From positions 1 to 40,181 of the forward strand of contig JACPJN010000004.1 of assembly GCA_016187515.1 (NCBI GenBank): a DNA stretch of 40,181 nt. The letters run 5' to 3'. Source of the stretch: Candidatus Uhrbacteria bacterium (GTDB taxonomy: Bacteria > Patescibacteriota > Patescibacteriia > GWA2-47-26). The stretch's first letter is position 1, and every line of letters starts with the position of its first letter. This document shows, piece by piece, positions 1 through 6,990 of this stretch. A program made the translations under genes and the position numbers. The notes beneath the pieces were generated by a model. That model did not search any database and was not told where the DNA came from. It saw nothing but the letters and a program-made list of their open reading frames with translations.

Positions 1-117
1 AAACAAGAACTTATCCGATTCGTGAACTACTACAATACCGTTAAACCGCACAAAGGCATCAACAATCTTACCCCCATGGAACAACTAATTAATTACTTTT
101 ATCCGCAAAAACTGTGA
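1..117 (+). CDS. IS481-like transposase, C-terminal end (partial)
   Basis: The first 38 codons read as the end of a DDE integrase-core transposase: residues such as FVNYYNTVKPHKG and LTPMEQL match the usual tail of IS481/IS3-type enzymes, where a host-like 'YN..RPH.gl...TP' stretch follows the catalytic Glu. The gene is cut by the window edge, so the catalytic DDE residues are not visible. The stop codon TGA overlaps a 13-base sequence that is repeated in inverse orientation at the right edge of the window, before another copy of the same transposase family. It is probably the 3' part of an intact insertion sequence lying outside the window. Confidence 0.8.
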   Translation, partial: KQELIRFVNYYNTVKPHKGINNLTPMEQLINYFYPQKL

Positions 118-125
118 ACAACGCG
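113..125. repeat. IS terminal inverted repeat (right end)
   Basis: TGTGAACAACGCG at 113-125 is the exact reverse complement of 39925-39937, which precedes the transposase start at the other end of the window. The pair fits the two ends of one IS481-like element; the true tip may be at the TGT of TGTTCACA. Confidence 0.6.
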
Positions 126-170
126 ACTAAATCCTACAGTTTACACTATGTAACTTTTTGCTTAAATTTC

Positions 171-205
171 AAAAAAATAAACCCCGGAGCGATGACGCCC
201 GGGGT
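171..205 (-). terminator. rho-independent terminator of the 10-TM gene
   Basis: The inverted arms ACCCCGG (181-187) and CCGGGGT (199-205) are followed on the minus strand by a T-rich run (complement of 171-180). It lies about 60 bases after the stop of the membrane protein gene at 266. Confidence 0.75.
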
Positions 206-265
206 CTTGTTTCCTCCGCGTTTTTTAGTGCGACACTTGCCTGCGCACTGGCCGGCGCACTTGCC

Positions 266-1429
266 TTAGGCCGTGGCGTCTCCTTGCGCCGCCGCGAGCC
301 TCTTGGCCTTGGCGCGGCTCCACTCGCCCCAAGCCATGAACCCGAGAGCAATGACCACGAACCAGAGGGATTGGAGATCTTCGGCCTTCATGGTGGGTGA
401 CTTATCGCCACGCGCTACCAGCACTGCCGCAAACAGCCAGATGAAGCAGGCCGTTCCCAACGGCGCGGCCGCCAGCGACGCCAGCCGGTTGGTAAGAACC
501 GCAAATGTTTGGTTCTTCCCCGGGAACATGAACAGGAAGACCGAGAAGAACGCCGCCACACCGTACGGCAAGCCGCTCAAGATCGCGCCGAAGTCCGGCC
601 CGTGATTCCCGGACGGGTTAAGCAGAAAAACGCTGCGCATCGCCAGGATGCGCGAATTCTGCTCCCAACCGAAAAGTTCCGGCCAACCAATGATCACGAT
701 GCTCGCGACAAGCACCGTTGCCGCCGCAAACGCCTGCTCAACCACGAAGAACCCCTTGAGGTCGTAGCTCCCCTGGGTATTCTTGTAGTGGCTCATGATG
801 TACTGCCGGATCGTGTAGAACCCGATGTACATGCCCATGATCACGAGGGCTTCCTTCGAGTTGATGAAGTTGAATCCTTTCGGACCGCCGGCGCGAGCGG
901 CGAACCAGACCGTGCCGAACGCGAAAGCCGCGGCCACGATTTCCTGCCAAACGAGCTTCTTCTTGGAGATTCCCAGAAGAATCTGAACGAGGTCCACAAA
1001 CAGAATGGTGGTGAGGATAAGGCCTGCCCTCATCAACGGTTGCGCGACCGTCACGGGAAGGCGCTCATGGGTGACGGGATCCAAAAGTCCGTACATCAGC
1101 GTCGTGGTCGGAATGACCACCGCCGTGCAAATTCCGGAGGGAAAGAGCCAGAGCCATTCGCGCGGAAAAGTGAATCCCGCGATGGTGATATTGCCCTTGC
1201 TCGTGAACCTCTTCCGCCACGCGAACACGAGCGGGACGATGAGGCAGACGAACATGGCTCCGAGCGTGTTGTTGAGCAAGTGCTCAAAGCCGTCCATCTT
1301 CACCACCTTGAGATAGTAGGCGATCCAGAAGAGAAAGATGGCGTAGAAGAAGGGATACGCGACCGCGTACTGCACGAGGCGTTTGTTGCTGCCTTCTTTC
1401 GAGGTGAACAGGATAGTGATGCTTTGCAT
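266..1429 (-). CDS. 10-TM membrane protein, possibly DMT-like transporter
   Basis: This 387-residue protein is almost entirely hydrophobic. I count about ten membrane segments, roughly at residues 20-40, 55-70, 92-115, 132-154, 161-178, 194-212, 227-249, 283-305, 320-345 and 360-375, with short loops and a basic C-terminal tail. Ten segments is the number found in drug/metabolite transporter (EamA) proteins, but I see no diagnostic motif, so the substrate is unknown. The ATG at 1429 is chosen over one 14 codons upstream because AAAGGAG lies just before it. It stands alone between hairpins and a terminator, so it is probably a single-gene transcript. Confidence 0.7.
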   Translation of the reverse strand: MQSITILFTSKEGSNKRLVQYAVAYPFFYAIFLFWIAYYLKVVKMDGFEHLLNNTLGAMFVCLIVPLVFAWRKRFTSKGNITIAGFTFPREWLWLFPSGICTAVVIPTTTLMYGLLDPVTHERLPVTVAQPLMRAGLILTTILFVDLVQILLGISKKKLVWQEIVAAAFAFGTVWFAARAGGPKGFNFINSKEALVIMGMYIGFYTIRQYIMSHYKNTQGSYDLKGFFVVEQAFAAATVLVASIVIIGWPELFGWEQNSRILAMRSVFLLNPSGNHGPDFGAILSGLPYGVAAFFSVFLFMFPGKNQTFAVLTNRLASLAAAPLGTACFIWLFAAVLVARGDKSPTMKAEDLQSLWFVVIALGFMAWGEWSRAKAKRLAAAQGDATA

Positions 1430-1555
1430 GAACTGCTCCTTTCGGTTGCTCGTTTCAAAGGGCAAATCCAACTAAAACGCGGCCGGGGTCCTCCCTTCCG
1501 CGTTTCTGTCCCCACCTTACCAATCCCCACTAATCGTGTCAAATATGCCTGAACA

Positions 1556-1639
1556 ACCCCAGCACCATCCCGCCTTGCGGGAGGTGCGGGGTTTGTTAGT
1601 GCTAGCCCCGATGCGCTTCGCGATCGGGGAGCCACTAAC
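1556..1639. repeat. two adjacent intergenic hairpins
   Basis: Two back-to-back inverted repeats: 1556-1592 (arms ACCCC.GCACC and GGTGC.GGGGT around a CCCGC/GCGGG inner stem) and 1595-1639 (outer arms GTTAGTG/CACTAAC, inner arms CCCCGAT/ATCGGGG). They fill the leader of the 10-TM gene. They could be repeat elements or leader structures. Confidence 0.5.
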
Positions 1640-1673
1640 AAAAAAAGCGCGGAGATTGCCTCATCTCCGCGCT
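1640..1673 (-). terminator. rho-independent terminator of the acidic-linker gene
   Basis: A perfect 11-bp stem (AGCGCGGAGAT at 1646-1656 with ATCTCCGCGCT at 1663-1673) is followed on the minus strand by seven T. It lies 25 bases after the stop at 1698. Confidence 0.85.
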
Positions 1674-1697
1674 ACCGCCCTCCTTAAACGCAAGGTG

Positions 1698-2453
1698 CTA
1701 TCCGGAATTTTGCGCATGCTCCACATGCTCCAAGCGCCTATGCCACGCATCGTACGCGGATTTTGCTTCGGCCAGTCCGCGCTCGGTCAGACGCCAATAT
1801 CCTTCTTCCACACCTTCCAACAATTCCCCATCAAAACAATCGTTGATCACGCCTTGGATGGCCTTCCGGCTCCCCCACAACTTCTCGGGCAACTTCCACT
1901 CCTGAAACAATTTCCGCAGATCGCGCCCGACCGCGTCAGCATTAAACACTCCGCCTTTGCGTTCCAGGTATATGGAATACAAACCGGCCAAAACTGCTTC
2001 GCTAAGATCCAGACCATCACTGCCGTCTTCGGTTTCCTCCTCCTCTTCTTCTTCGCTCTCCTCTTCCGGTTTCGGTTCCGCCTCCGGCTCCGGCGCTTGC
2101 GGTGGCGGCGCCGAAATATTATGAATGACCGGCGGTTCAGGCGCGTGTTCATGCCGGCGTCGGCGATCTTGAACTCCCAGGACCTCCGCGAGCGGAAGCA
2201 CGGGTTTCAGGAGCGCGCCGTCTGCCAGCGGCGTGAGAAATCCGCTGCGGATTAACCGGTCAATCAGGCGCGCGGTCTCCCGCCTCAACTCATGGCTCTC
2301 CTCGGCAGCCAGCACCGCCAGAGTTTCAGCGACATCCGGCCGCCTTTGCGGCCAATCGCTAAAGCCCTCATAAAGCATCTGGCAGGCGCGGCGAAACTGC
2401 GAACTGCCGGCAAGCGTTTGGCGCAGGTTTTCAATCTGCTGTTCACGATTCAT
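1698..2453 (-). CDS. hypothetical protein with acidic linker and winged-helix-like C-terminus
   Basis: A 251-residue soluble protein that I cannot assign to a family. Residues 1-100 are helical and charged. Residues about 108-145 form a Pro/Glu linker with a long run of Glu. The C-terminal 100 residues, with 'Y.RLTERGLAEA.SAY' near the end, read like a winged-helix domain or an SMC-ScpB-like repeat. The start is fixed by AAGGAGG a few bases upstream of the ATG at 2453. A strong terminator follows, so it is a monocistronic unit. A DNA-binding or chromosome-associated role is only a guess from the C-terminal pattern. Confidence 0.7.
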   Translation of the reverse strand: MNREQQIENLRQTLAGSSQFRRACQMLYEGFSDWPQRRPDVAETLAVLAAEESHELRRETARLIDRLIRSGFLTPLADGALLKPVLPLAEVLGVQDRRRRHEHAPEPPVIHNISAPPPQAPEPEAEPKPEEESEEEEEEETEDGSDGLDLSEAVLAGLYSIYLERKGGVFNADAVGRDLRKLFQEWKLPEKLWGSRKAIQGVINDCFDGELLEGVEEGYWRLTERGLAEAKSAYDAWHRRLEHVEHAQNSG

Positions 2454-2473
2454 GAATTCCTCCTTAGGGGCTT

Positions 2474-2640
2474 GCTGCCGAATGCCATTTCTACTGCAAG
2501 GTAAGAATTTCGGCTGCGCCTTTGCAAAAATTACTCAACAGATACTCCTTATATGCTTCATAATTTTTGCTTCGTCTCGCCTGCCCGCCTTGGGCGGGCT
2601 CAAAATTCTTACCTTTCGCTACGAAAGCGCATTCGGCAAC
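2474..2640. repeat. 167-bp nested inverted repeat (MITE-like or structured)
   Basis: Outer arms at 2474-2510 and 2603-2640 are about 80 percent complementary and both contain TGCCGAATGC and AAGGTAAGAATTT. An inner pair (GCAAAAATTA at 2524-2533 and its exact complement at 2561-2570) is nested inside. A separate GCCCGCCTTGGGCGGGC hairpin sits in the right half. No protein is evident. This explains most of the gap at 2454-2762. Confidence 0.55.
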
Positions 2641-2762
2641 AATCCCCTTATTCAAAACACGCCGGATTGTACCCGTGCTAGAACTATAGCACAAGGCGTA
2701 AAAATTGCAACCCCGCGGTTTGGAATTTTAGGATTATGAAAAACCCGGATACATTTCATAAT

Positions 2763-2788
2763 AAAAAAACTCTAGCGTGCGGCTAGAG
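2763..2788 (-). terminator. rho-independent terminator after the DgkA-like gene
   Basis: Stem CTCTAGC (2770-2776) / GCTAGAG (2782-2788), followed on the minus strand by seven T (complement of 2763-2769). It lies 20 bases downstream of the stop at 2809. Confidence 0.8.
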
Positions 2789-2808
2789 CGAGGACTGACG
2801 CCAACCGG

Positions 2809-3225
2809 TCAGGGCAGTCGGCCGGAAACCAGGATCTGCCACGCCTCCAGTGGAGTATACTGGCCGGGATTGAAGGTGAGCACATACAAACCGCCCACCA
2901 CTGCGCCGATCCCCAAACAAATTCCCGCGGCCGGACCAAGATCCTTGATCCGACGCACTGCCTCGCTGTGGCCTGGCGCAACGAGATTGCACAACTCTTC
3001 CACAGCGGTATTCAGGCATTCAAACGCCCACATGAAACACACGACTGTCCAGAGGGCTATCCACGCTTCAATGTGGAGAGCGCCCCAAATCATGGATCGT
3101 CCAATCCCGAGTAGCGCCGACACCGGAAAGGCGCGCACCAAAAACTTCATCATGCGTCCGGAAGACACGTCCCGAAGTCCGTGGATGCCGTGGATGAAAT
3201 ATGGGATGACCCAAAAATTGCGCAT
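2809..3225 (-). CDS. dgkA: DgkA-family lipid kinase (diacylglycerol/undecaprenol kinase)
   Basis: A 138-residue membrane protein with the signature of the prokaryotic diacylglycerol kinase family: FECLNTAVEELC (residues 68-79) matches the catalytic E.LNTAIE helix, and KDLGPAA (94-100) matches the KD.g.aAV motif that starts the last membrane helix. Family members phosphorylate diacylglycerol or undecaprenol in the inner membrane; in Gram-positive-like cells undecaprenol kinase is usual. Undecaprenyl phosphate would feed the MraY/MurG steps encoded elsewhere in this window, so that is the likelier role here (inference). The ATG at 3225 is preceded by GGGAGGAG. The N-terminal region is shorter in recognisable motifs than classical DgkA. 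Confidence 0.75.
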   Translation of the reverse strand: MRNFWVIPYFIHGIHGLRDVSSGRMMKFLVRAFPVSALLGIGRSMIWGALHIEAWIALWTVVCFMWAFECLNTAVEELCNLVAPGHSEAVRRIKDLGPAAGICLGIGAVVGGLYVLTFNPGQYTPLEAWQILVSGRLP

Positions 3226-3347
3226 TGTTCTCCTCCCTAAAAGAGCGCGCTTACTTTACCACATCCTTAAAAACAATACAAGACGGTGGATAAAAACAAA
3301 CTTGTTTAAAGCCAAAATCACCCCGCCGAAGGGCGGAGTGGTTTTGC

Positions 3348-3469
3348 CAAAGCGGGATACCAGAATCTCCGCCCACTTGTCCGCCTTTGGCGGGAGGCGG
3401 ATCAGCCTTCGGCTGAGAACCCAGATGGCGCCTCTTGCTTGCCCTGTAGTAGAAATCCGACTTGCCCGC
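3348..3469 (-). pseudogene. degenerate, interrupted copy of tRNA-Gly
   Basis: Nineteen bases at 3349-3367 are identical to the 3' end of the intact tRNA-Gly (3534-3552). After about 59 inserted bases containing an inverted repeat (CCGCC..GGCGG), TGGCGCCTCTTGCTTG at 3425-3440 again matches the tRNA (one change), and TTGCCCGC near 3462-3469 resembles its acceptor end. The whole reads as a duplicated tRNA-Gly broken by a small insertion in the T arm. The rest of 3226-3535 shows no gene. Confidence 0.4.
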
Positions 3470-3535
3470 AAAGCGGGCGATGGGAACCCCGCACCAGAAC
3501 AAGTTCGGTGCGGGACAGGTCGAACCCATCCCAAA

Positions 3536-3606
3536 AGCGGGATACCAGAATCGAACTGGCGCTTCTTGCTTGGGAAGCAAGCGTACTGCCACTATACTAA
3601 TCCCGC
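3536..3606 (-). tRNA. tRNA-Gly (anticodon CCC)
   Basis: On the minus strand the acceptor arms GCGGGAT and ATCCCGC pair perfectly. The anticodon stem CTTGC/GCAAG encloses TTCCCAA, giving anticodon CCC, and the T loop reads TTCGATT. The discriminator is T, as usual for tRNA-Gly, and no CCA is encoded. It lies 20 bases after the ftsB-like stop, so it may be co-transcribed with that operon. Confidence 0.93.
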
Positions 3607-3625
3607 AAGTGCGAAATACACACTA

Positions 3626-4027
3626 TCATGAGTCGCCAAAAAAGTACTCCCACCACTTCCGCGGATTCGACAGCGCATTCTTGCCAACATTTTTATCCAC
3701 ACATTTTCCATTTTCAATTTCACATTTTACATTCCCCTCAATCACCACCACTTCTTCCCCGGGCTTCACATACCCTAAAACCCGCCGCGCCTCTTTCTCG
3801 AGAAAATCGGGTCTTTCAAAAAGCGTGATCAAGTCGGTAAGCTGGTTCTGCTCGCCTTGAAGCGCGTCAACTTGGCTTTGCAGGGCCTCCATCTCCTGCC
3901 GGATGGAGCGATCTTTGATCCTCGCGCGGGTAAAACTGACCGACAAAAAAATCAGCGCGACTATTCCGCCAGCAAAAAAAAGACGCGATTCAAAAAATCT
4001 TCGCCAGGTAATCCGCCGTCCGGCCAT
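3626..4027 (-). CDS. FtsB/DivIC-type septum formation initiator
   Basis: This 133-residue protein has a short cytoplasmic start, one membrane helix (about residues 14-30), a coiled coil (about 38-68, heptads with MEALQSQVDALQ) and then FLEKEARRVLGYVKPGEEVVV, the hallmark of FtsB/DivIC proteins. The family links FtsL and FtsQ to the septal synthase FtsW/FtsI. The gene follows a PH-domain protein and a Mur ligase at short spacing, fitting an envelope operon. After the conserved part, residues about 97-113 (EGNVKCEIENGKCVDKN) are encoded by a word-like repeat of the type usually seen between genes in such genomes, and probably add a disordered tail. Confidence 0.82.
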   Translation of the reverse strand: MAGRRITWRRFFESRLFFAGGIVALIFLSVSFTRARIKDRSIRQEMEALQSQVDALQGEQNQLTDLITLFERPDFLEKEARRVLGYVKPGEEVVVIEGNVKCEIENGKCVDKNVGKNALSNPRKWWEYFFGDS

Positions 4028-4042
4028 ATGCGGGATTATTTC

Positions 4043-4546
4043 TTAGTCCTTTTTTATGGATTCTTGAGGTATCACCTGAAGCAGTTTATTCAAAATACGG
4101 AGCGCGCGGCTGGGATTTTTCATATGCGGAAAATCCAGCACGGTGTCGCCGTTACCGGCAACGATATGAAGCGTACCGCACCGCAAGAGCGTCCCCCAGA
4201 ATCCTTTGATATGATGGGAGACGTCGTTGATTCTGGAGACCAGCATTTCGGAAACCCGGCGATCAAAAAACCCGTGCTGCTTGGTTTTAATCACCCGCTT
4301 GGTGGTAATCGTGAGCGTATTGAAATGCCAGACCACATAAATCTCAACCAGGACGATGATGCCCACGGACACCGAATAAACAAAAAATACGATCCCCCAT
4401 TTTCCCCATGAAAATAACGGAAACATCAGAAAAAACGGCATCACCATCAGAAAGAAAGCGACCAATACTTGCTTCAGCAAGGTCAGGAAATAACGGCGAG
4501 AGATCAACAGCACTTTTTCATCTTGGTCTAAATTAAGGTGGGTCAT
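4043..4546 (-). CDS. PH-domain (YdbS-like, DUF304) membrane protein
   Basis: A 167-residue protein with two membrane helices (about residues 22-45 and 50-75) followed by a bacterial PH domain with the typical LTITTKRVI (about 82-90) and INDVSHHIKGFWGTLLRCGTL patterns. The start at 4546 is chosen because its ATG overlaps the stop of the upstream Mur ligase in an ATGA overlap, which implies translational coupling; a longer reading frame upstream would overlap that gene by 70 bases. Members of this family are membrane anchored and of unknown precise role. It sits between MurE-like and FtsB-like genes, so an envelope role is likely. Confidence 0.78.
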   Translation of the reverse strand: MTHLNLDQDEKVLLISRRYFLTLLKQVLVAFFLMVMPFFLMFPLFSWGKWGIVFFVYSVSVGIIVLVEIYVVWHFNTLTITTKRVIKTKQHGFFDRRVSEMLVSRINDVSHHIKGFWGTLLRCGTLHIVAGNGDTVLDFPHMKNPSRALRILNKLLQVIPQESIKKD

Positions 4547-5823
4547 AATTTTTTTAATTCCTCGCGCACCGCTTTCCGATCGTCCCAGGGAATTTTCTTG
4601 CCTCCGGCTACGCACATGGCTTGTTCACTCCCTTTTCCTGTAATTAACACCAAATCCCCTTTCTGCGCCAGCGTAAGCGCCTTCCCAATCGCCTCCTTGC
4701 GATCCAAAATCTTCAACACTTCAATACTGTGGACTGACGACTGTGAACTGACGACTGCTTCAGCGCCTGCCGCCACGTCATCAATTATCTCCAGTGGATC
4801 ATCATCATACGGATCCTCATTGGTAACAATGACTACCGCGGCGCGCTCCGCCGCAAAACGTCCTTTTACGGAACGATTAGCGCGATCGCGGCCGCCCCCG
4901 CATGAACCCAGCACGTGAATTATGCGCTGGGGATGCAATTTCGCCACCACCTGGTAAAGCGCGGCCAGGGCCACCGGCTCAAACGCGTAATCCACAATAA
5001 CACGGAAACCGTGCTTTTCCGCCTCGGGAATCATTTCAATCCGCCCCGGAACACCTTGCAACTGGCTTGTTGCTTGTCTAAGCACGGATTCCTCCACGTC
5101 TAACTCGCGCGCCACCGTCAGCGCGGCGGCCACATTTTGCGGCGTGTGCTCGCCAGGCACACTGGTAGGCAAGGCATCCGCCACGGTATATTTAATCTTC
5201 TTGTCAAACGGGAACGCGAGAAACTCGTCGGCATACTCACTCGCACCATTCACAATCGCAATTTTCTCCCTCGCCCCTTGTGGGAGAGGGCGGGGGTGAG
5301 GGGCGGGTGAGGGACTTAGTGTCTTTCGCCTCCCACCCGCCGCATGCCTGAAAATCCCCAACTTTGCCGCTTTGTAATTTTCAAACCCGCCATGCGATTC
5401 CAAATGCTCCGGGTACAGATTCGTCAATACCATTATATCATAATTTATAAATCGGTGCCGGTACTGTAAATATCCCTCCGAGGTGGTTTCCACAATCGCC
5501 GCAGTACAGCCGGCGCGCGCCATCTTGCGCAAAAATCCTTGCGTTTGGAAACGCCCCAACATGGTCATCTTGCGATCATTTAGCTGACACCGCCCCGCCA
5601 CGCAAAATTCAACGGTTGAGAGCGCGCCAACTTTCCATCCGGCACTTTCCAGAATTTGCCGCAAAAAATGCACCACGGACGATTTTCCGCTTGTTCCGGT
5701 CACCCCAATCACAATCATCTTTTCGGAGGGATGCCCATATATAACCGCTGCGGTACGCGCGAGCACAAAATGATAGCGCGCGAGTACTTGCGTGGGAATC
5801 AATTTTTTAAAAACTCGTTTCAT
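4543..5823 (-). CDS. Mur ligase family protein, MurE-like, lacking the N-terminal domain
   Basis: This 426-residue ATP-dependent amide ligase shows the P-loop GVTGTSGKSS (residues 40-49), an LTN.YPEHLESHG motif, YKAAKLGIF with the Lys usually carbamylated in Mur ligases, and VDYAFEP and EDPYDDDP near the places of the MurE substrate motifs. MurE adds the third amino acid to UDP-MurNAc-dipeptide. The P-loop lies only 40 residues in, whereas full MurE has about 100 residues of UDP-binding domain before it, so that domain is largely missing. EDPY replaces the DNPR that marks diaminopimelate-adding enzymes. Two repeat-derived insertions lie at residues about 169-186 and 355-365. The ATG at 5823 is preceded by GCGGGAG. 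The substrate is uncertain. Confidence 0.75.
   Translation of the reverse strand: MKRVFKKLIPTQVLARYHFVLARTAAVIYGHPSEKMIVIGVTGTSGKSSVVHFLRQILESAGWKVGALSTVEFCVAGRCQLNDRKMTMLGRFQTQGFLRKMARAGCTAAIVETTSEGYLQYRHRFINYDIMVLTNLYPEHLESHGGFENYKAAKLGIFRHAAGGRRKTLSPSPAPHPRPLPQGAREKIAIVNGASEYADEFLAFPFDKKIKYTVADALPTSVPGEHTPQNVAAALTVARELDVEESVLRQATSQLQGVPGRIEMIPEAEKHGFRVIVDYAFEPVALAALYQVVAKLHPQRIIHVLGSCGGGRDRANRSVKGRFAAERAAVVIVTNEDPYDDDPLEIIDDVAAGAEAVVSSQSSVHSIEVLKILDRKEAIGKALTLAQKGDLVLITGKGSEQAMCVAGGKKIPWDDRKAVREELKKL
4728..4757. repeat. word repeat inside the murE-like gene
   Basis: Two near-identical units (GGACTGACGACTGTGAACTG and the start of a second) form a tandem GACTGACGACTG pattern. It stays in frame and encodes a Ser/Val-rich stretch (AVVSSQSSVHS). 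It is the type of low-complexity text normally seen between genes. Confidence 0.5.
5266..5316. repeat. palindromic repeat inside the murE-like gene
   Basis: CCCTCGCCCCTTGTGGGAGA is followed by GGGCGGGGGTGAGGGGCGGG, an interspersed palindromic repeat rich in CCCTC/GAGGG. In the reading frame it encodes SPSPAPHPRPLPQGARE (residues about 169-186) with no frameshift. Confidence 0.65.
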
Positions 5824-5832
5824 AACTCCCGC

Positions 5833-5861
5833 ATTATAGCTCATTCATTGGCTGCTGGCAA
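5833..5861 (-). promoter_or_regulatory. sigma70-like promoter of the murE-like operon
   Basis: On the minus strand TTGCCA (5861-5856), 17 bases, then TATAAT (5838-5833). The -10 box ends nine bases before the ATG at 5823, so transcription would start at or next to the start codon and the mRNA could be nearly leaderless. Confidence 0.5.
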
Positions 5862-5937
5862 CTAAAAGAGCAAAAAATAGCAATCGACACGGCCGCGGCA
5901 CATCAGCCGCCACAACCGCCGCCAGCCGAATACTGTT

Positions 5938-5973
5938 AATGTCAATAAAGTGCGATCGCACTTTGTTGACATT
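5938..5973. repeat. 36-bp palindrome downstream of the PaaX/Cas2-like gene
   Basis: The half-site AATGTCAATAAAGTGCGA is followed by its complement with a single mismatched pair (G in CTTTGTTG). The central 30 bases repeat the palindrome at 6760-6797. It is a likely binding site of the protein encoded between them. Confidence 0.7.
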
Positions 5974-6045
5974 CTTTTTTGGTTCCCTTCTGAAACCCCC
6001 TCTCTCCACTCTGCTCTTCTCTTTTTCGCTCCTTCCTCATTACAC

Positions 6046-6636
6046 CTACAATTTTGCCCATCGAATCTTCCTCCGTAAATTCAAACTGCAATCATTACAA
6101 GCCACTTTCATCAGCTCAAAATATTTTTGCAAACCCAAATAGCGCAGAAGCGCGCCAAGGGCGGGCTGGGGATTGTAGCGCGTCATCCATACGCTGCGCT
6201 GGAGCATCCTAAAACCATTATTCTTGAGTAAATTGCGCAGTACATTACGATATTGCTTCTTATCTTCCGGTACATCAAAAACGATGAGATAAAAATTGTC
6301 ATCCCATTTCTTCTTCCTTTGCTCTTGCATATGCAGCGCAAACTCAAGCCGAAGAATTTCATACTCGCCTTTCGCAGTAAGCCGATACAAACGCTCCTCT
6401 CCTTCTTTTATACGCTCAAGATAGTGCCAGCGTTTAAGATAGGCAATCCGCCGCAACAGACGTTCGTATTCCCGCTTCCTACGCCTCCGCTCCTTCTCGA
6501 TATAGGCAGTGGGCCCAAACCCGGCGAGGCTCCAGCGCACATGCGATGGCACATGAATGCTCCCCTCTTTCAAATTCTGCGCCTTAAGTTCAAGCAGCGC
6601 AATTTGAAATTCTTTTAATTCTAGGCGTACACTCAT
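6046..6636 (-). CDS. PaaX-family regulator with Cas2-like domain
   Basis: The 196-residue protein has a helical, winged-helix-like first half (LYRLTAKGEYEILRLEF at about residues 83-99) and a ferredoxin-like Cas2-type domain beginning at NFYLIVFDVPEDKK (about 114-127), with SVWMTRY after it. This order is that of PaaX regulators; CRISPR Cas2 is only about 90 residues and lacks the first half. There is no CRISPR array or cas1 here. The ATG at 6636 lacks a good ribosome site; a GTG at 6711 (221 residues) is the alternative. Long palindromes flank the gene on both sides and one overlaps its promoter, so autoregulation is likely. The protein might also act on the palindromes as DNA, a speculation. 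Confidence 0.72.
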   Translation of the reverse strand: MSVRLELKEFQIALLELKAQNLKEGSIHVPSHVRWSLAGFGPTAYIEKERRRRKREYERLLRRIAYLKRWHYLERIKEGEERLYRLTAKGEYEILRLEFALHMQEQRKKKWDDNFYLIVFDVPEDKKQYRNVLRNLLKNNGFRMLQRSVWMTRYNPQPALGALLRYLGLQKYFELMKVACNDCSLNLRRKIRWAKL

Positions 6637-6670
6637 AAGTCGAGTTGATGGTGAGATTATGCGGCTATGC

Positions 6671-6710
6671 TTTAGTGTATCCGTTATCCAATTAGTGCAT
6701 CTGTTATCCA
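6671..6710 (-). repeat. two tandem 20-bp repeats in the leader of the regulator
   Basis: 6671-6690 and 6691-6710 match at 17 of 20 positions; on the minus strand each reads TGGATAAC.GAT.CACTAA. They lie between promoter and ATG, and could be a second operator or part of an N-terminal extension if the GTG at 6711 is used. Confidence 0.6.
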
Positions 6711-6740
6711 CAAAGGTACTATGGGAGGGTACTATGATCT

Positions 6741-6768
6741 ATTATACCGCATCACTACGCCAAGTCAA
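6741..6768 (-). promoter_or_regulatory. strong promoter of the PaaX/Cas2-like gene
   Basis: On the minus strand TTGACT (6768-6763), 16 bases, then a perfect TATAAT (6746-6741). The -35 box is the last part of the palindrome at 6760-6797, so a protein bound there would block RNA polymerase. Confidence 0.72.
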
Positions 6769-6797
6769 TAAAGTGCGATCGCACTTTATTGACTTGG
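6760..6797. promoter_or_regulatory. 38-bp perfect palindrome (operator candidate)
   Basis: The half-site CCAAGTCAATAAAGTGCGA and its exact complement meet at the centre GCGATCGC. It overlaps the -35 box of the regulator gene and shares its inner 30 bases, bar one, with 5938-5973. Confidence 0.75.
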
Positions 6798-6847
6798 TCT
6801 TTTGGCTCGGCTTTTTTAACGGGTAGATTTTACGCCGATGCTTTCTG

Positions 6848-6873
6848 AAAACAAAAGAGGGGCACCCGCCTCT
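6848..6873 (-). terminator. probable metK terminator
   Basis: On the minus strand AGAGG..CCTCT encloses a GC-rich loop and is followed by TTTTGTTTT. The stem is short. The remaining bases to the metK stop contain an ATCCGTG word repeat and no gene. Confidence 0.4.
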
Positions 6874-6990
6874 CCCACCGACGCTGATGCCATTCGGTTC
6901 TGTGGCACCCGCAAACTCGGCGGGCAGGTAAAACCCCGCGCTACATCCGTGATCCGTGTCCATCCAGAAATCTATCCGTGGCAATCCGTA

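Noticed and set aside
509-1552. 347-codon + strand frame opposite the 10-TM gene
   Set aside because: The product is extremely rich in Arg, His and Glu, as expected for the antisense of a hydrophobic gene. The minus-strand gene has a ribosome site and a terminator.
3251-3592. 113-codon minus-strand frame across the tRNA-Gly gene
   Set aside because: It overlaps a confident tRNA and a degenerate copy of it. The translation is typical of repeat text.
5938-6797. CRISPR locus suggested by the Cas2-like domain and flanking repeats
   Set aside because: There are only two copies of the repeat, no spacers and no cas1 or effector genes, and the protein has the longer PaaX layout.
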